This document shows, piece after piece, positions 8,144 to 15,578 of a stretch of DNA of 64,000 nt. The stretch lies in assembly GCF_041261445.1 (NCBI RefSeq), contig NZ_JBGCCU010000003.1, forward strand, positions 558,001-622,000. The letters are read 5' to 3'. The translations under genes and the position numbers were made by a program. The notes beneath the pieces were generated by a model, which was not told the DNA's origin, ran no database searches, and worked only from the letters and a program-made list of their open reading frames with translations. How positions within the stretch are numbered: the first letter of the stretch is position 1; each line of letters starts with the position of its first letter. The stretch is from Catenulispora sp. EB89. GTDB taxonomy: Bacteria; Actinomycetota; Actinomycetes; Streptomycetales; Catenulisporaceae.

Positions 8144-10506
8144 GCGGACGTTTCCTGCTCTGCCGGGGCCGCCTCAGCGACCGGGACGTGCTGCTGCTGG
8201 CTCTGCTGCGCCGCCCGCGCAGCTGCGGCGCGCCACGGGGTCATGCCGTCGCTGCCGCTGTCCGGCTGCGGGGCGGGGGATGCCACGGTGAAGGGGACGG
8301 CTGGTTGCGGTTGCGCCTGTACAGGGGCAGGCGCGGGAGCCGCTGCCGCGGTGGCGGTGGTAGCGGTCGCAGTGGCTGTGGCGGTTCTGGACGACGCAGA
8401 CCCGACGACGGCCCCGACGGGCTCCGGCGACGGCGTTACGGGACGCTGCGAGCGGCTGCGTCCCCAACGGAGTCCGAACGCGCCAGCACGACGATGCGTG
8501 GGACGCGGGGCTTCGGGGGACTTGGCCGGCGTACGCGGCTCGGTGCTTTCGGCGGTAGCTGGCACGCTCTGCGGGACTTCGGCAGTGCTCTGGTGAACTG
8601 CGCTGTCGGCCGGGACGGTGTCCGTGGCAGCCGACGCCAGGTTGCTCGCCGAATCCTTGCCACCGGCAACGGTCGGCGCCGCGCTCGGCCGCACCTGCGA
8701 ACCCTTCACAGCCGACCATCGCGAACCGGCGACCGAGCCCTGCGTCCGCCACGACCCCGCCACACTCGGCGTGGCGCCATCGGACCGCACGACCGCCGAG
8801 TCAGCACCCGCAGCCTCGCGCACCACCACCGGCTCCGGCGCAGGCCGCACATCGGCCGCACCGCCGACCGGCTCGGCCGCAACCCGGACCGCTTGCTGCT
8901 CAGCCTGAGCCTGCACGCTAGCGCTCGCCGCGCCCTCGCGCGCCGACACCGACGAAGGTTGCGCATCCGCCGCACCGCCGACCTGCCCGGCCGCAACCCG
9001 GCCCGCCGGCTGCTCAGCCTGAGCCTGCGCGCCAGCACTCGGCACCGAATCGCGCTCCGGCGCAGGCCGCATTCCAGTCACAGCGCCAGCCTGCTGCTCA
9101 GCCGCAGAAAGCACACCTGCCAGAGACTCGCGCGAGCCGGCGACCATGCGCTGCCCAGCTGCCTGACGCTCGGCCGGAACCTGAGCACCAACGCCCGCCA
9201 CAGCCTCGTGCGGCCCAGCAACCAAGCCCTGCGCACCTGCTTGCCGCTCGACCGGAACCCGCGCACCAGTACTCGCTGTGGTCTCCTGCGGGCCAGCGAA
9301 CGAAGTCGGCCCACCTGCCCGCCGTTCGGCCGGCACCTGCGCACTAGCACTCGCTGCGGCCTCCTGCAGCCGAGCCACCGAGCCCGCCGCAGCCGCTCGC
9401 CCGGCGCTCGTCTCCTGCGCCACCATGTGCGCTGGCGCCGGTTCCTGCTGCTCGGACGCGACGTGGACGGCCGCCGCAGCCTCGGCGCTCGCCTCCGCCG
9501 CGGCCTCGATGACCTCGGCCTCCTCGATCTCGTCGGCGACGAGGCGGACGCCGGAGTGCCAGATGGTGTCAGCGCGGTTGAGGCCGGGGAGGAGTTCCTT
9601 TTGGCGGGGGACGGGGCGGAGGCCGAAGACGTCGTCGTCGTGGCCGATTTCGCAGAGTTCGTGGAGGCAGACGCCGGCTACGTGGGCTACTTCGCCGATG
9701 CGGGCTCGGTCGAGGCCTCGGACTTGGAGGGCGCCGGGGCCTGCCGGGGCCAGGCGGGCGCCTTCGGCTTCGAGGGCGGCTGCCAGGCGGGCTGCCTGGG
9801 GGCTGCGGACTTGGACGACTGTGGCGCGGCGTTCGTCGAAGACCTCGGCGGCGGAGCGGCTGGCGATGACGCGGCTGATGCCGTCCTGGTCGTCGCGGCG
9901 GAGGACGACCACGTGGTCGGCGGTGCCGGAGAGGGTGTCGGGGTCGGTGGCGGCGACCAGGACGGTGCGGCCCTGGGCCGCGTAGGCGCGGATCAGGGCG
10001 TGGAACCAGGACATGCCGTGGGTGTCGAGAGCGTGCGGTTCGTCCAGGATCAGGGCCGCGGGGTCGCCGAGGAGGGCGGCGGCGATGGCCAGGCGCTGGC
10101 GCTGGCCGGGGTCGAGGCGGCCGCAGCGGACGGTGGCCTGGGTGGACAGGCCCGCGACTTCCAGCACTTCCGCGATGCGGGGCTTCGGGACGCCGCCGCC
10201 GGCCGCGTAGAGCTGCAGGTGGGCCTGGACGGTGCGGCCCGGGTGGACGGCGTCGGGGTTCAGGGCCAGGCCGACCTCGCGGACCGCCGGGCGCAGGGCG
10301 CGGTAGGGGCGCCCGCCGAACAGGGTGCGGCCGCCTCCGGGTTCGAGTTCGACCATCAGGCGCAGGACCGTGGACTTTCCGGTTCCGGGCGCTCCGAGCA
10401 GGGCCGTCACCTGGCCTGGATAGACGTCGAACGACACCCCCTGGACAGGGCCGCCGCCCGCGCCGCGCGACCGGCGGGTGCTGGTCAGCTCGATCGCCTC
10501 GATCAC
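8140..10506 (-). CDS. ABC transporter ATPase with long repeat-rich C-terminal extension
   Basis: A 788-aa protein. Residues 1-220 are an ABC ATPase: Walker A GAPGTGKST near 38-46, a degenerate signature LDPGQRQRL (LSGGQ position), Walker B AALILDEP and the downstream H-loop region. Residues ~220-330 fit an accessory domain. From about residue 340 to the end (some 450 residues) the sequence is Ala/Glu/Gln/Pro-rich, looks disordered, and holds two sets of internal repeats. Normal ABC ATPases are 230-330 aa, so the tail more than doubles the protein. It is coupled to the permease gene downstream. The long antisense frame over it is a composition effect. Confidence 0.8.
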   Translation of the reverse strand: MIEAIELTSTRRSRGAGGGPVQGVSFDVYPGQVTALLGAPGTGKSTVLRLMVELEPGGGRTLFGGRPYRALRPAVREVGLALNPDAVHPGRTVQAHLQLYAAGGGVPKPRIAEVLEVAGLSTQATVRCGRLDPGQRQRLAIAAALLGDPAALILDEPHALDTHGMSWFHALIRAYAAQGRTVLVAATDPDTLSGTADHVVVLRRDDQDGISRVIASRSAAEVFDERRATVVQVRSPQAARLAAALEAEGARLAPAGPGALQVRGLDRARIGEVAHVAGVCLHELCEIGHDDDVFGLRPVPRQKELLPGLNRADTIWHSGVRLVADEIEEAEVIEAAAEASAEAAAAVHVASEQQEPAPAHMVAQETSAGRAAAAGSVARLQEAAASASAQVPAERRAGGPTSFAGPQETTASTGARVPVERQAGAQGLVAGPHEAVAGVGAQVPAERQAAGQRMVAGSRESLAGVLSAAEQQAGAVTGMRPAPERDSVPSAGAQAQAEQPAGRVAAGQVGGAADAQPSSVSAREGAASASVQAQAEQQAVRVAAEPVGGAADVRPAPEPVVVREAAGADSAVVRSDGATPSVAGSWRTQGSVAGSRWSAVKGSQVRPSAAPTVAGGKDSASNLASAATDTVPADSAVHQSTAEVPQSVPATAESTEPRTPAKSPEAPRPTHRRAGAFGLRWGRSRSQRPVTPSPEPVGAVVGSASSRTATATATATTATAAAAPAPAPVQAQPQPAVPFTVASPAPQPDSGSDGMTPWRAAAARAAQQSQQQHVPVAEAAPAEQETSA
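8835..9360 (-). repeat. in-frame repeats in the ABC ATPase tail
   Basis: Two repeat families code part of the ATPase tail. Family A (about 9115-9360) has three copies built around GAQVPAERQAG at a period near 80 bp. Family B (about 8835-9040) has two copies built around AQAQAEQ followed by RVAA and VGGAADA at a period near 114 bp. Copies differ by many substitutions, so they are not recent duplications. Boundaries are approximate. Confidence 0.6.
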
Positions 10507-10645
10507 CGCGACTCCTCTTGCTCCGGGCCCTCGCTGTCGCGCGGCACCGGCTGTTCGGCGCCGGTGTCCACCGATTGATCACCGTCCGCGACATCGCTGT
10601 CCGCTACGGTAGCCGTGATCACTCACGGGACCGGGGGAAATCACC

Positions 10646-10723
10646 GTGAAGAGTGATGAAGTGTCGCAGCCGACTGCCTATCGCCTGCTTCTGGACAACC
10701 CCGCTCCGGCGTGCGCACCATGA
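10646..10723 (+). CDS. possible 25-aa leader peptide
   Basis: GTG at 10646 follows GGGGGAAA and opens a 25-codon frame (VKSDEVSQPTAYRLLL and on) whose TGA overlaps an ATG at 10720, in frame with the next gene. It could be a short leader for the downstream helical protein. The only evidence is position and the purine-rich upstream stretch. Confidence 0.25.
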   Translation: MKSDEVSQPTAYRLLLDNPAPACAP

Positions 10724-10755
10724 GAGGACCCCCCACTCGCGAGGAGGTCTGCGCC

Positions 10756-11049
10756 ATGGGCCTCGCCCCCGCCGTCCCCCTTTCCGCCGCCATCGCCGAA
10801 CACCTGGCCGCGACCGAAGGCGAACACGGCCTGTACGCCGAGATCGTCGCCGCCGACCCGCGCCTGACCTTCGCCGTCGAGACGCTGATCCGCGAACACG
10901 CCGAGCTCCGGCGCGCCATGCAGCGCGACGTCGCGGGCCTGAGCGACAAGCAGCTGGCCGAGCTGACCCGGCGCCTGGACCGACACTGCCAGCGCGGGAA
11001 CGACCTGGTCTACGAGGCCTACAGCGTGGACATCGGCGGGGAGAACTGA
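10756..11049 (+). CDS. small helical protein, hemerythrin-like C-terminus
   Basis: A 97-aa, wholly helical-looking protein beginning MGLAPAVPLSAAIAEHLAATE. ATG 10756 is chosen for its SD GAGGAGG eight bases upstream, over in-frame starts at 10711 and 10720. His and Glu spacing in LIREHAELRRAM and LDRHCQRGNDLVYEAYSVDIGGE recalls the last helices of hemerythrin-like (HHE) proteins, which bind a di-iron centre, but a full HHE domain is about 130-150 aa and not all ligands are present. It may be a truncated relative or a separate small family. Confidence 0.5.
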   Translation: MGLAPAVPLSAAIAEHLAATEGEHGLYAEIVAADPRLTFAVETLIREHAELRRAMQRDVAGLSDKQLAELTRRLDRHCQRGNDLVYEAYSVDIGGEN

Positions 11050-11189
11050 CGGCCCGCCGCACGCGGCGTGAGGCCGGTCGTTCAGTCTCCTTAGTCGCTC
11101 AATCAGCTCAGCGGATCAACAAGCGCAAGTACTCAACCGGCTCAACTCCCGGCCCAGTCCGCAGCCCAGTCCGCGACTCGGTCCCCAGC

Positions 11190-11975
11190 TCAGTCCACTG
11201 ACGGCCGCAGCATCGGCGGGTTCAGCAACGTCGCGCTCCCCCGCCGGAACAGCTGCGCCGGCCGGCCGCCCTGCCGCGACGTGGTGCCGCCGGTCGGCAC
11301 CAGGAAGCCCGGCGTGCCGGTCACCTTCCGGTGGAAGTTGCGCGGGTCGAGCTGCACGCCCCACACCGCCTCGTACACGTTGCGCAGCTCCCCCACCGTG
11401 AACTCCGGCGGGCAGAACGCCGCGGCCAGCGACGAGTACTCGATCTTCGACCGGGCCCGCTCGACCCCGTCGGCCAGGATCCGCGCGTGGTCGAAGGCCA
11501 GGCCCTCCGATCCGGGCAGCGCCGAGACCGGCAGCCACTCGGCGGCGCGCGCGTCGCCCCCGGCCGCCGGGAACGGCCCCTCGGAGCCCTCCTGCAGCGA
11601 GGTCAACGGCGCCAGCGCCAGGTACGCCACCGACACCACCCGCATCCTCGGGTCCCGGTCCGGGGTGCCGTAGCTGGCCAGCTGCTCCAGGTGCACGCCG
11701 TGGTCCGGCACGCCCTGCGAGTCCTGCCCGGCCACCTCCAGCCCCAGCCCGGTCTCCTCGGCCAGCTCCCGCACCGCGGCGTCGCCGAGGCTCTCGTCCG
11801 GCTTCACGAACCCTCCGGGCAGCGCCCACCGGTCCGCGAACGGCGGCTCGCCGCGCCGCACCGCCAGCACGCTCAGCCCCTGCTCGCCGACGGTCAGCAC
11901 GACCAGATCGACGGTCACCGCGAACGGCGGGTAGTCGGTCGGGTCATAGGCCGGGTCGGCGAGGTCCTGTGGCAT
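11190..11975 (-). CDS. NUDIX hydrolase with C-terminal winged helix, NrtR-like
   Basis: A 261-aa two-domain protein. The N-terminal half carries a complete NUDIX box running from GGFVKPDESLGDAA to RELAEETGL (about residues 55-77). The C-terminal ~90 residues (FTVGELRNVYEAVWG through RNFHRKVTGTPGF) match the winged helix of NrtR-type regulators, which sense ADP-ribose and repress NAD-related genes, or of ADP-ribose pyrophosphatases with that tail. ATG 11975 is the first start consistent with the domain. A perfect palindrome lies 20 bases upstream, which suggests autoregulation. Whether the NUDIX site is still catalytic or only senses ligand is unknown. Confidence 0.82.
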   Translation of the reverse strand: MPQDLADPAYDPTDYPPFAVTVDLVVLTVGEQGLSVLAVRRGEPPFADRWALPGGFVKPDESLGDAAVRELAEETGLGLEVAGQDSQGVPDHGVHLEQLASYGTPDRDPRMRVVSVAYLALAPLTSLQEGSEGPFPAAGGDARAAEWLPVSALPGSEGLAFDHARILADGVERARSKIEYSSLAAAFCPPEFTVGELRNVYEAVWGVQLDPRNFHRKVTGTPGFLVPTGGTTSRQGGRPAQLFRRGSATLLNPPMLRPSVD

Positions 11976-11995
11976 CCGTTCATCGTAGCGTGATG

Positions 11996-12010
11996 TCGTC
12001 AAGGTGACGA
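11996..12010. promoter_or_regulatory. palindromic operator candidate upstream of the NUDIX gene
   Basis: TCGTCA-AGG-TGACGA is a perfect 6+6 inverted repeat with a 3-base centre, 20 bases upstream of the NUDIX start codon. Position and the regulator-like tail of the product make it a likely binding site for that protein. Confidence 0.5.
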
Positions 12011-12094
12011 GAACTGGGGTCGGCCGACCGGAGCACGGCAGGTGAGCATCGGAATCAATCCGAGGAACACAGCGTCTGCGGCCTAGTGATCGGC

Positions 12095-12805
12095 TCACCC
12101 AAGCACCGTCGCGGCTAACCGCCGCGGCGTCATGCCCGTGCCGGTGAAGCGCCACGTCGCGATCTCGACCTCGGTGACGCGGAGCCGGATCGGCGGCATC
12201 CGGCGACGCTCCGCGACCCAGTCGATCAGGCGGTGCGGGTCACGGATCGCGGCCGCGAAGTGCACCAGATTCAGGTACCAGATCTCACGATGGAACTCCT
12301 TCTCCAGCCACGCGTCCGGCCCGAGCGCCTGTGCGTAGGCGGCCGAGAGCCGGTCCGCGGCCTCGTCGACGGGCATCGCGCACGCCATCACCGACAGCCG
12401 GGTCAGCGTCAGGCCGGTGACCTCGAAGGTCAGGGGCCGGACCCCGACGGCCGCGGCACGCAGGGCGTCGGCATAGCGGGCGACGCAGGGATCGTCGTCC
12501 CCGATGCCGTCACGCGGGTGCTCCAGCGCGCGCATGGTCAGATGCGAGTTGTCGATGGCACCGGTCAGCCAGTGACCGTCGCCGGCGACCGCTGCGGCTT
12601 CGCGGGTCAGCCTCTCCAGGTGTGCCGCCGCCCGGGAGTCCGGACGGAGCAGCGCGGACACGCCCCACCGTCGATCGCCCTCGGTCGGCACCGCCTGGAT
12701 CCCGTACGATCCGTCGGCCAACGCCTCCGCACCCTCGGCGAAGAGCTGGTCGAACGGGGCATGGTCGGTCCTGCGCAGCAGCGGTTCACTCGCCGGTTCA
12801 CTCAC
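12095..12805 (-). CDS. 2H-phosphoesterase-like protein, unknown function
   Basis: A 236-aa soluble protein. Two His-containing strands, SHLTMRALEH at about residue 75 and LNLVHFAAAI near 185, resemble the two HxT/S motifs of the 2'-5' RNA ligase/cyclic phosphodiesterase (2H) superfamily, though the second one lacks the expected Thr/Ser two residues after His. GTG 12805 is preferred because of the purine-rich GGGGGAGA about 9 bases upstream; longer in-frame extensions to 13276 are Pro/Arg-rich and run into the intergenic region. Divergent from the molybdopterin oxidoreductase gene. Confidence 0.5.
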   Translation of the reverse strand: MSEPASEPLLRRTDHAPFDQLFAEGAEALADGSYGIQAVPTEGDRRWGVSALLRPDSRAAAHLERLTREAAAVAGDGHWLTGAIDNSHLTMRALEHPRDGIGDDDPCVARYADALRAAAVGVRPLTFEVTGLTLTRLSVMACAMPVDEAADRLSAAYAQALGPDAWLEKEFHREIWYLNLVHFAAAIRDPHRLIDWVAERRRMPPIRLRVTEVEIATWRFTGTGMTPRRLAATVLG

Positions 12806-13025
12806 CTGGTGCTCTCCCCCTGTTCTCCCTCGCACGGCTCGCGAGGTCGAGGGGGAAGACACCTGGCCGGCTCCGCTCGGTTGCAGGCCCGGATCGCCGG
12901 CCTGCGATGTCCCAGACTGCGGTTTGCGGTTCGCCACGCATCGGGGAGCAGCGCTAATTATTACGAACCAAAGAACCTCCTGCTGAATGCTGGTGCCGCA
13001 TGACCTGCGGTGATCTGATGGGTTT

Positions 13026-13808
13026 GTGGCAGAGGCATTGGACGCTTCCCGCAGTGACGTCGACGGGGGTGTCGGTGCCGGCGGAAGCGGCGACGGGCCC
13101 GGCCGGCCGGGCCGGGAAGGGCGGCCGGTCGGGCGACGCGTCGTGGTCGGCGTGATGGGGCTGGGCGCCCTCGGGGTGTTCAGCGGGTCCGCCGTGCAGC
13201 GGTTCCTGGCCGATGTGGCGCAGCACGACCCGACCGGGCTGACGAACCTGCTCCCCCTGGGCAACCAGTTCCGCATCTACACCGTAACCGGGAGCGTTCC
13301 GACTCCGGACCCGACCACCTACCGGCTGTCAGTCTCCGGCCTGGTGGACCACCCCCAGCAGTACTCGCTCACCGATCTGGCGGCGCTGCCGCAGACCGAC
13401 ATGGTGCGGGACTTCCAGTGCGTCACCGGCTGGCGCGTCCCGAACGTGCCGTGGAGCGGGGTGCGGTTGCGGGACATGCTCGCCCTGGCCGGGGTACAGA
13501 GTTCCGCGAAGGCATTGCGCTTCGTCTCCTTCGACGGGACCTACACGGAGTCGTTGACCCTGGACCAGGCCCAGAACCCGGACATGCTGGTGGCGCTGAA
13601 GATGCTCGGCGGGCCGGTCAGCCACGAACACGGCGGGCCGGTGCGCCTCTACGCGGCGCCGATGTACGGGTACAAGAGCATCAAGTGGCTCTCGGAGATC
13701 CAGGTGGTGGACGCGGTCCATCCCGGCTATTGGGAGGGCTACGGCTATGACGTGGACGCCTGGGTCGGAAAGTCGAACGGCAGGAACGGCGATGTCCCGA
13801 CCGGCTGA
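13026..13808 (+). CDS. molybdopterin-dependent oxidoreductase, sulfite-oxidase fold
   Basis: A 260-aa protein with the sulfite oxidase/YedY-type molybdopterin domain. Cys132 in DFQCVTGW is the expected molybdenum ligand, and RLYAAPMYGYKSIKWL near 200 is the usual conserved segment. Residues 37-53 (GRRVVVGVMGLGALGVF) form a twin-arginine-like signal or membrane anchor, so the cofactor domain should lie outside the membrane. The downstream cytochrome b gene overlaps it by 17 bases, forming a catalytic subunit and heme anchor pair. Electron donor and substrate are not known; protein-methionine-sulfoxide reductase or sulfite oxidation are candidates. Confidence 0.88.
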   Translation: MAEALDASRSDVDGGVGAGGSGDGPGRPGREGRPVGRRVVVGVMGLGALGVFSGSAVQRFLADVAQHDPTGLTNLLPLGNQFRIYTVTGSVPTPDPTTYRLSVSGLVDHPQQYSLTDLAALPQTDMVRDFQCVTGWRVPNVPWSGVRLRDMLALAGVQSSAKALRFVSFDGTYTESLTLDQAQNPDMLVALKMLGGPVSHEHGGPVRLYAAPMYGYKSIKWLSEIQVVDAVHPGYWEGYGYDVDAWVGKSNGRNGDVPTG

Positions 13809-14568
13809 GGCCGGCCGCGTCCGGCGCAGGATCGAGCGGTTCACGCGGGCCGAGCGGTGGGTGCACCGCGTGACGGCCGCGCTGATGCTGACACTGATGG
13901 CGACCGGGGCCGTGCTGTATCTGCCCTCGTTGTCGGTCTGGATCGGGCACCGTCCGATGGTGGCGCTGATCCACCTGTACTCCGGGTTCGCCCTGCCGAT
14001 CCCCATGGCGGCCGGGTTGTTCTCGCGGGCGTATCGGGCAGACGTGCGGCGGCTGAGCCGGCACACCGACGTCGACCGCGAGTGGCTGCACCACCGCGCC
14101 TGGCGGGAGGACCGGGCCCGGGAGCTGACGCTTCCGGTCGGCAAGTTCAACGCCGGACAGAAGCTGAACGCCTCCTTCCAGTGCGGCGCGATCCTGGTGA
14201 TGGCCGGGACCGGGACCCTGATGTGGTTCCCGCACCTGGTCGGGGTGTCGGCCCGGACCGGCGCGACGTTCGTGCACGACTGGCTGGCGCTGGCGATCGG
14301 GTTCGTGGTGATCGGCCATGTGTGGTTCGCGGTGAACGACCGGCAGGCCCGGACCGGGATGCGGACCGGCTGGGTGACGCGCGGCTGGGCGGAACGGGAG
14401 CATCCGGCCTGGGCGGCCGAGGTGGCGGCGGAGGAGGGGTCCGGAGAGGACGCCCCGGGCTCCGACGCCCTGAGTGAGGCGGAGGACCGCGCGGCCCGCG
14501 GTGAGGCGGGCGCGCGCGATCGGGTGGAGGGCCGCGCCGTTCATCAGGCGCGAGCCTGGGACAGGTAG
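13792..14568 (+). CDS. cytochrome b561-like membrane subunit
   Basis: A 258-aa protein with about four membrane segments (for example VTAALMLTLMATGAVLYLP near 25-43) and His residues in or next to them (ERWVHRVTAALM, LIHLYSGFALP, FVHDWLALAIGF, GHVWFAVND) suited to bis-His heme. ATG 13792 has AGGAA eight bases upstream and lies inside the 3' end of the molybdopterin gene, so it is translationally coupled. It likely carries electrons between the quinone pool and the molybdenum subunit. The last ~50 residues are acidic and Ala-rich. Its 3' end overlaps the convergent secreted-protein gene by 25 bases. Confidence 0.85.
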   Translation: MSRPAEAGRVRRRIERFTRAERWVHRVTAALMLTLMATGAVLYLPSLSVWIGHRPMVALIHLYSGFALPIPMAAGLFSRAYRADVRRLSRHTDVDREWLHHRAWREDRARELTLPVGKFNAGQKLNASFQCGAILVMAGTGTLMWFPHLVGVSARTGATFVHDWLALAIGFVVIGHVWFAVNDRQARTGMRTGWVTRGWAEREHPAWAAEVAAEEGSGEDAPGSDALSEAEDRAARGEAGARDRVEGRAVHQARAWDR

Positions 14569-15578
14569 TCGACCGTCGCCGCGCAGGGAGTTCGCCGGTT
14601 GGTGACGACCACGTCCATGGCGTCCCTGGCCGGGTGCAGACGCGCCAGCATGTAGCGGTCCGTGCCGGCCGGGTAGTCCCCGCGCTGGCAGGGCGCCGCC
14701 GACGGATCGGCCGCGGCCATGACCCGCCCGGACGTCGGCACATGGTCCGCCGTGCCGCCGGGGATGTCGGGGATGTCAGCGCTCTGCCTGACCGTCCCCA
14801 TCATCTGCTTGGTGTTGGCCGGTCCCGAGAACGGGATCAGCGGGCCCGGGACGACCCGCGACCGGGCGCCGCGCACGGCCGCCAGGCCGTCCGAGGTCCG
14901 GTCGGTGGACCCGCCGCCGAGCTGGGACCAGCCGCTGGAACCAGAACCAGAACCGTCCGAGCCGGTCGAGTCGGCGGGGCCGGTGGGATCGGCGGGGGTC
15001 TGCGACTCCGGACCGGCGGGGTCCGCAGCGCGGGGACTGGCGTGGGACACCCGATAGGCCGCGATCTCGCCCCGGGTGCCGTCCGGCAGGACGACCGGCC
15101 GCGGATGAAACGCGTACGCCGGGTCGGCTGGCTCAGCGGGCTCGGCGAGCCAGGGCACGAGGTGACCGTCGTGGTGCATGGCCAAGAGGTGACCCCACAG
15201 CCCGACATCGGCCGGGCGGTCCGGGGCGGTGAGCGTCCAGCCACTGGCCGTCCAGCCCTGGAGCGTCATGGCGCCGGGGCCGGGAAGGACCTGGTCGTGC
15301 TCGCCGTGCTCGCCGTGCCGGATGTGGTGCCGGGCAGGTGGCCCCTTGGCCGCGTCGGCGGACGACGCCACGCCGAACGCCTGGCTCGGCAACAACGGTA
15401 CGGCGAGCGCCGCCATCGCGACGGCGAAGCCCGAGGTGCGGCGGGCCCGGGACGGCGTCCCGCTCGGCCGGACCATGGCGTGCGCCGCTCGGCGGCGAAC
15501 GTCGGCGAGAGCCCGGGGAAGGAGCGGCTGCGGCTGCTGAGCCGGGGCCGACGAGGCGACTTGCTCAATGCGGTTCAT
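14544..15578 (-). CDS. putative exported protein, unknown function
   Basis: A 344-aa protein with one hydrophobic stretch at about 49-69 (GFAVAMAALAVPLLPSQAFG) after a long Arg-rich N terminus, fitting a signal peptide or anchor. The rest is Pro/Ser/Asp-rich with a low-complexity DPTGPADSTGSDGSGSG linker around 200-220 and two cysteines near the C terminus that could form a disulfide. Its ATG overlaps the stop of the DUF4192 gene (15575-15578). No family recognised. It may belong with the DUF4192 gene only by co-transcription. Confidence 0.6.
   Translation of the reverse strand: MNRIEQVASSAPAQQPQPLLPRALADVRRRAAHAMVRPSGTPSRARRTSGFAVAMAALAVPLLPSQAFGVASSADAAKGPPARHHIRHGEHGEHDQVLPGPGAMTLQGWTASGWTLTAPDRPADVGLWGHLLAMHHDGHLVPWLAEPAEPADPAYAFHPRPVVLPDGTRGEIAAYRVSHASPRAADPAGPESQTPADPTGPADSTGSDGSGSGSSGWSQLGGGSTDRTSDGLAAVRGARSRVVPGPLIPFSGPANTKQMMGTVRQSADIPDIPGGTADHVPTSGRVMAAADPSAAPCQRGDYPAGTDRYMLARLHPARDAMDVVVTNRRTPCAATVDYLSQARA

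Noticed and set aside
8188-10578. A 796-codon open frame on the plus strand over the ABC ATPase gene
   Set aside because: Arg/Ala-rich composition with no family match; the minus strand has a full ABC ATPase with clear motifs. High GC makes such antisense frames common.
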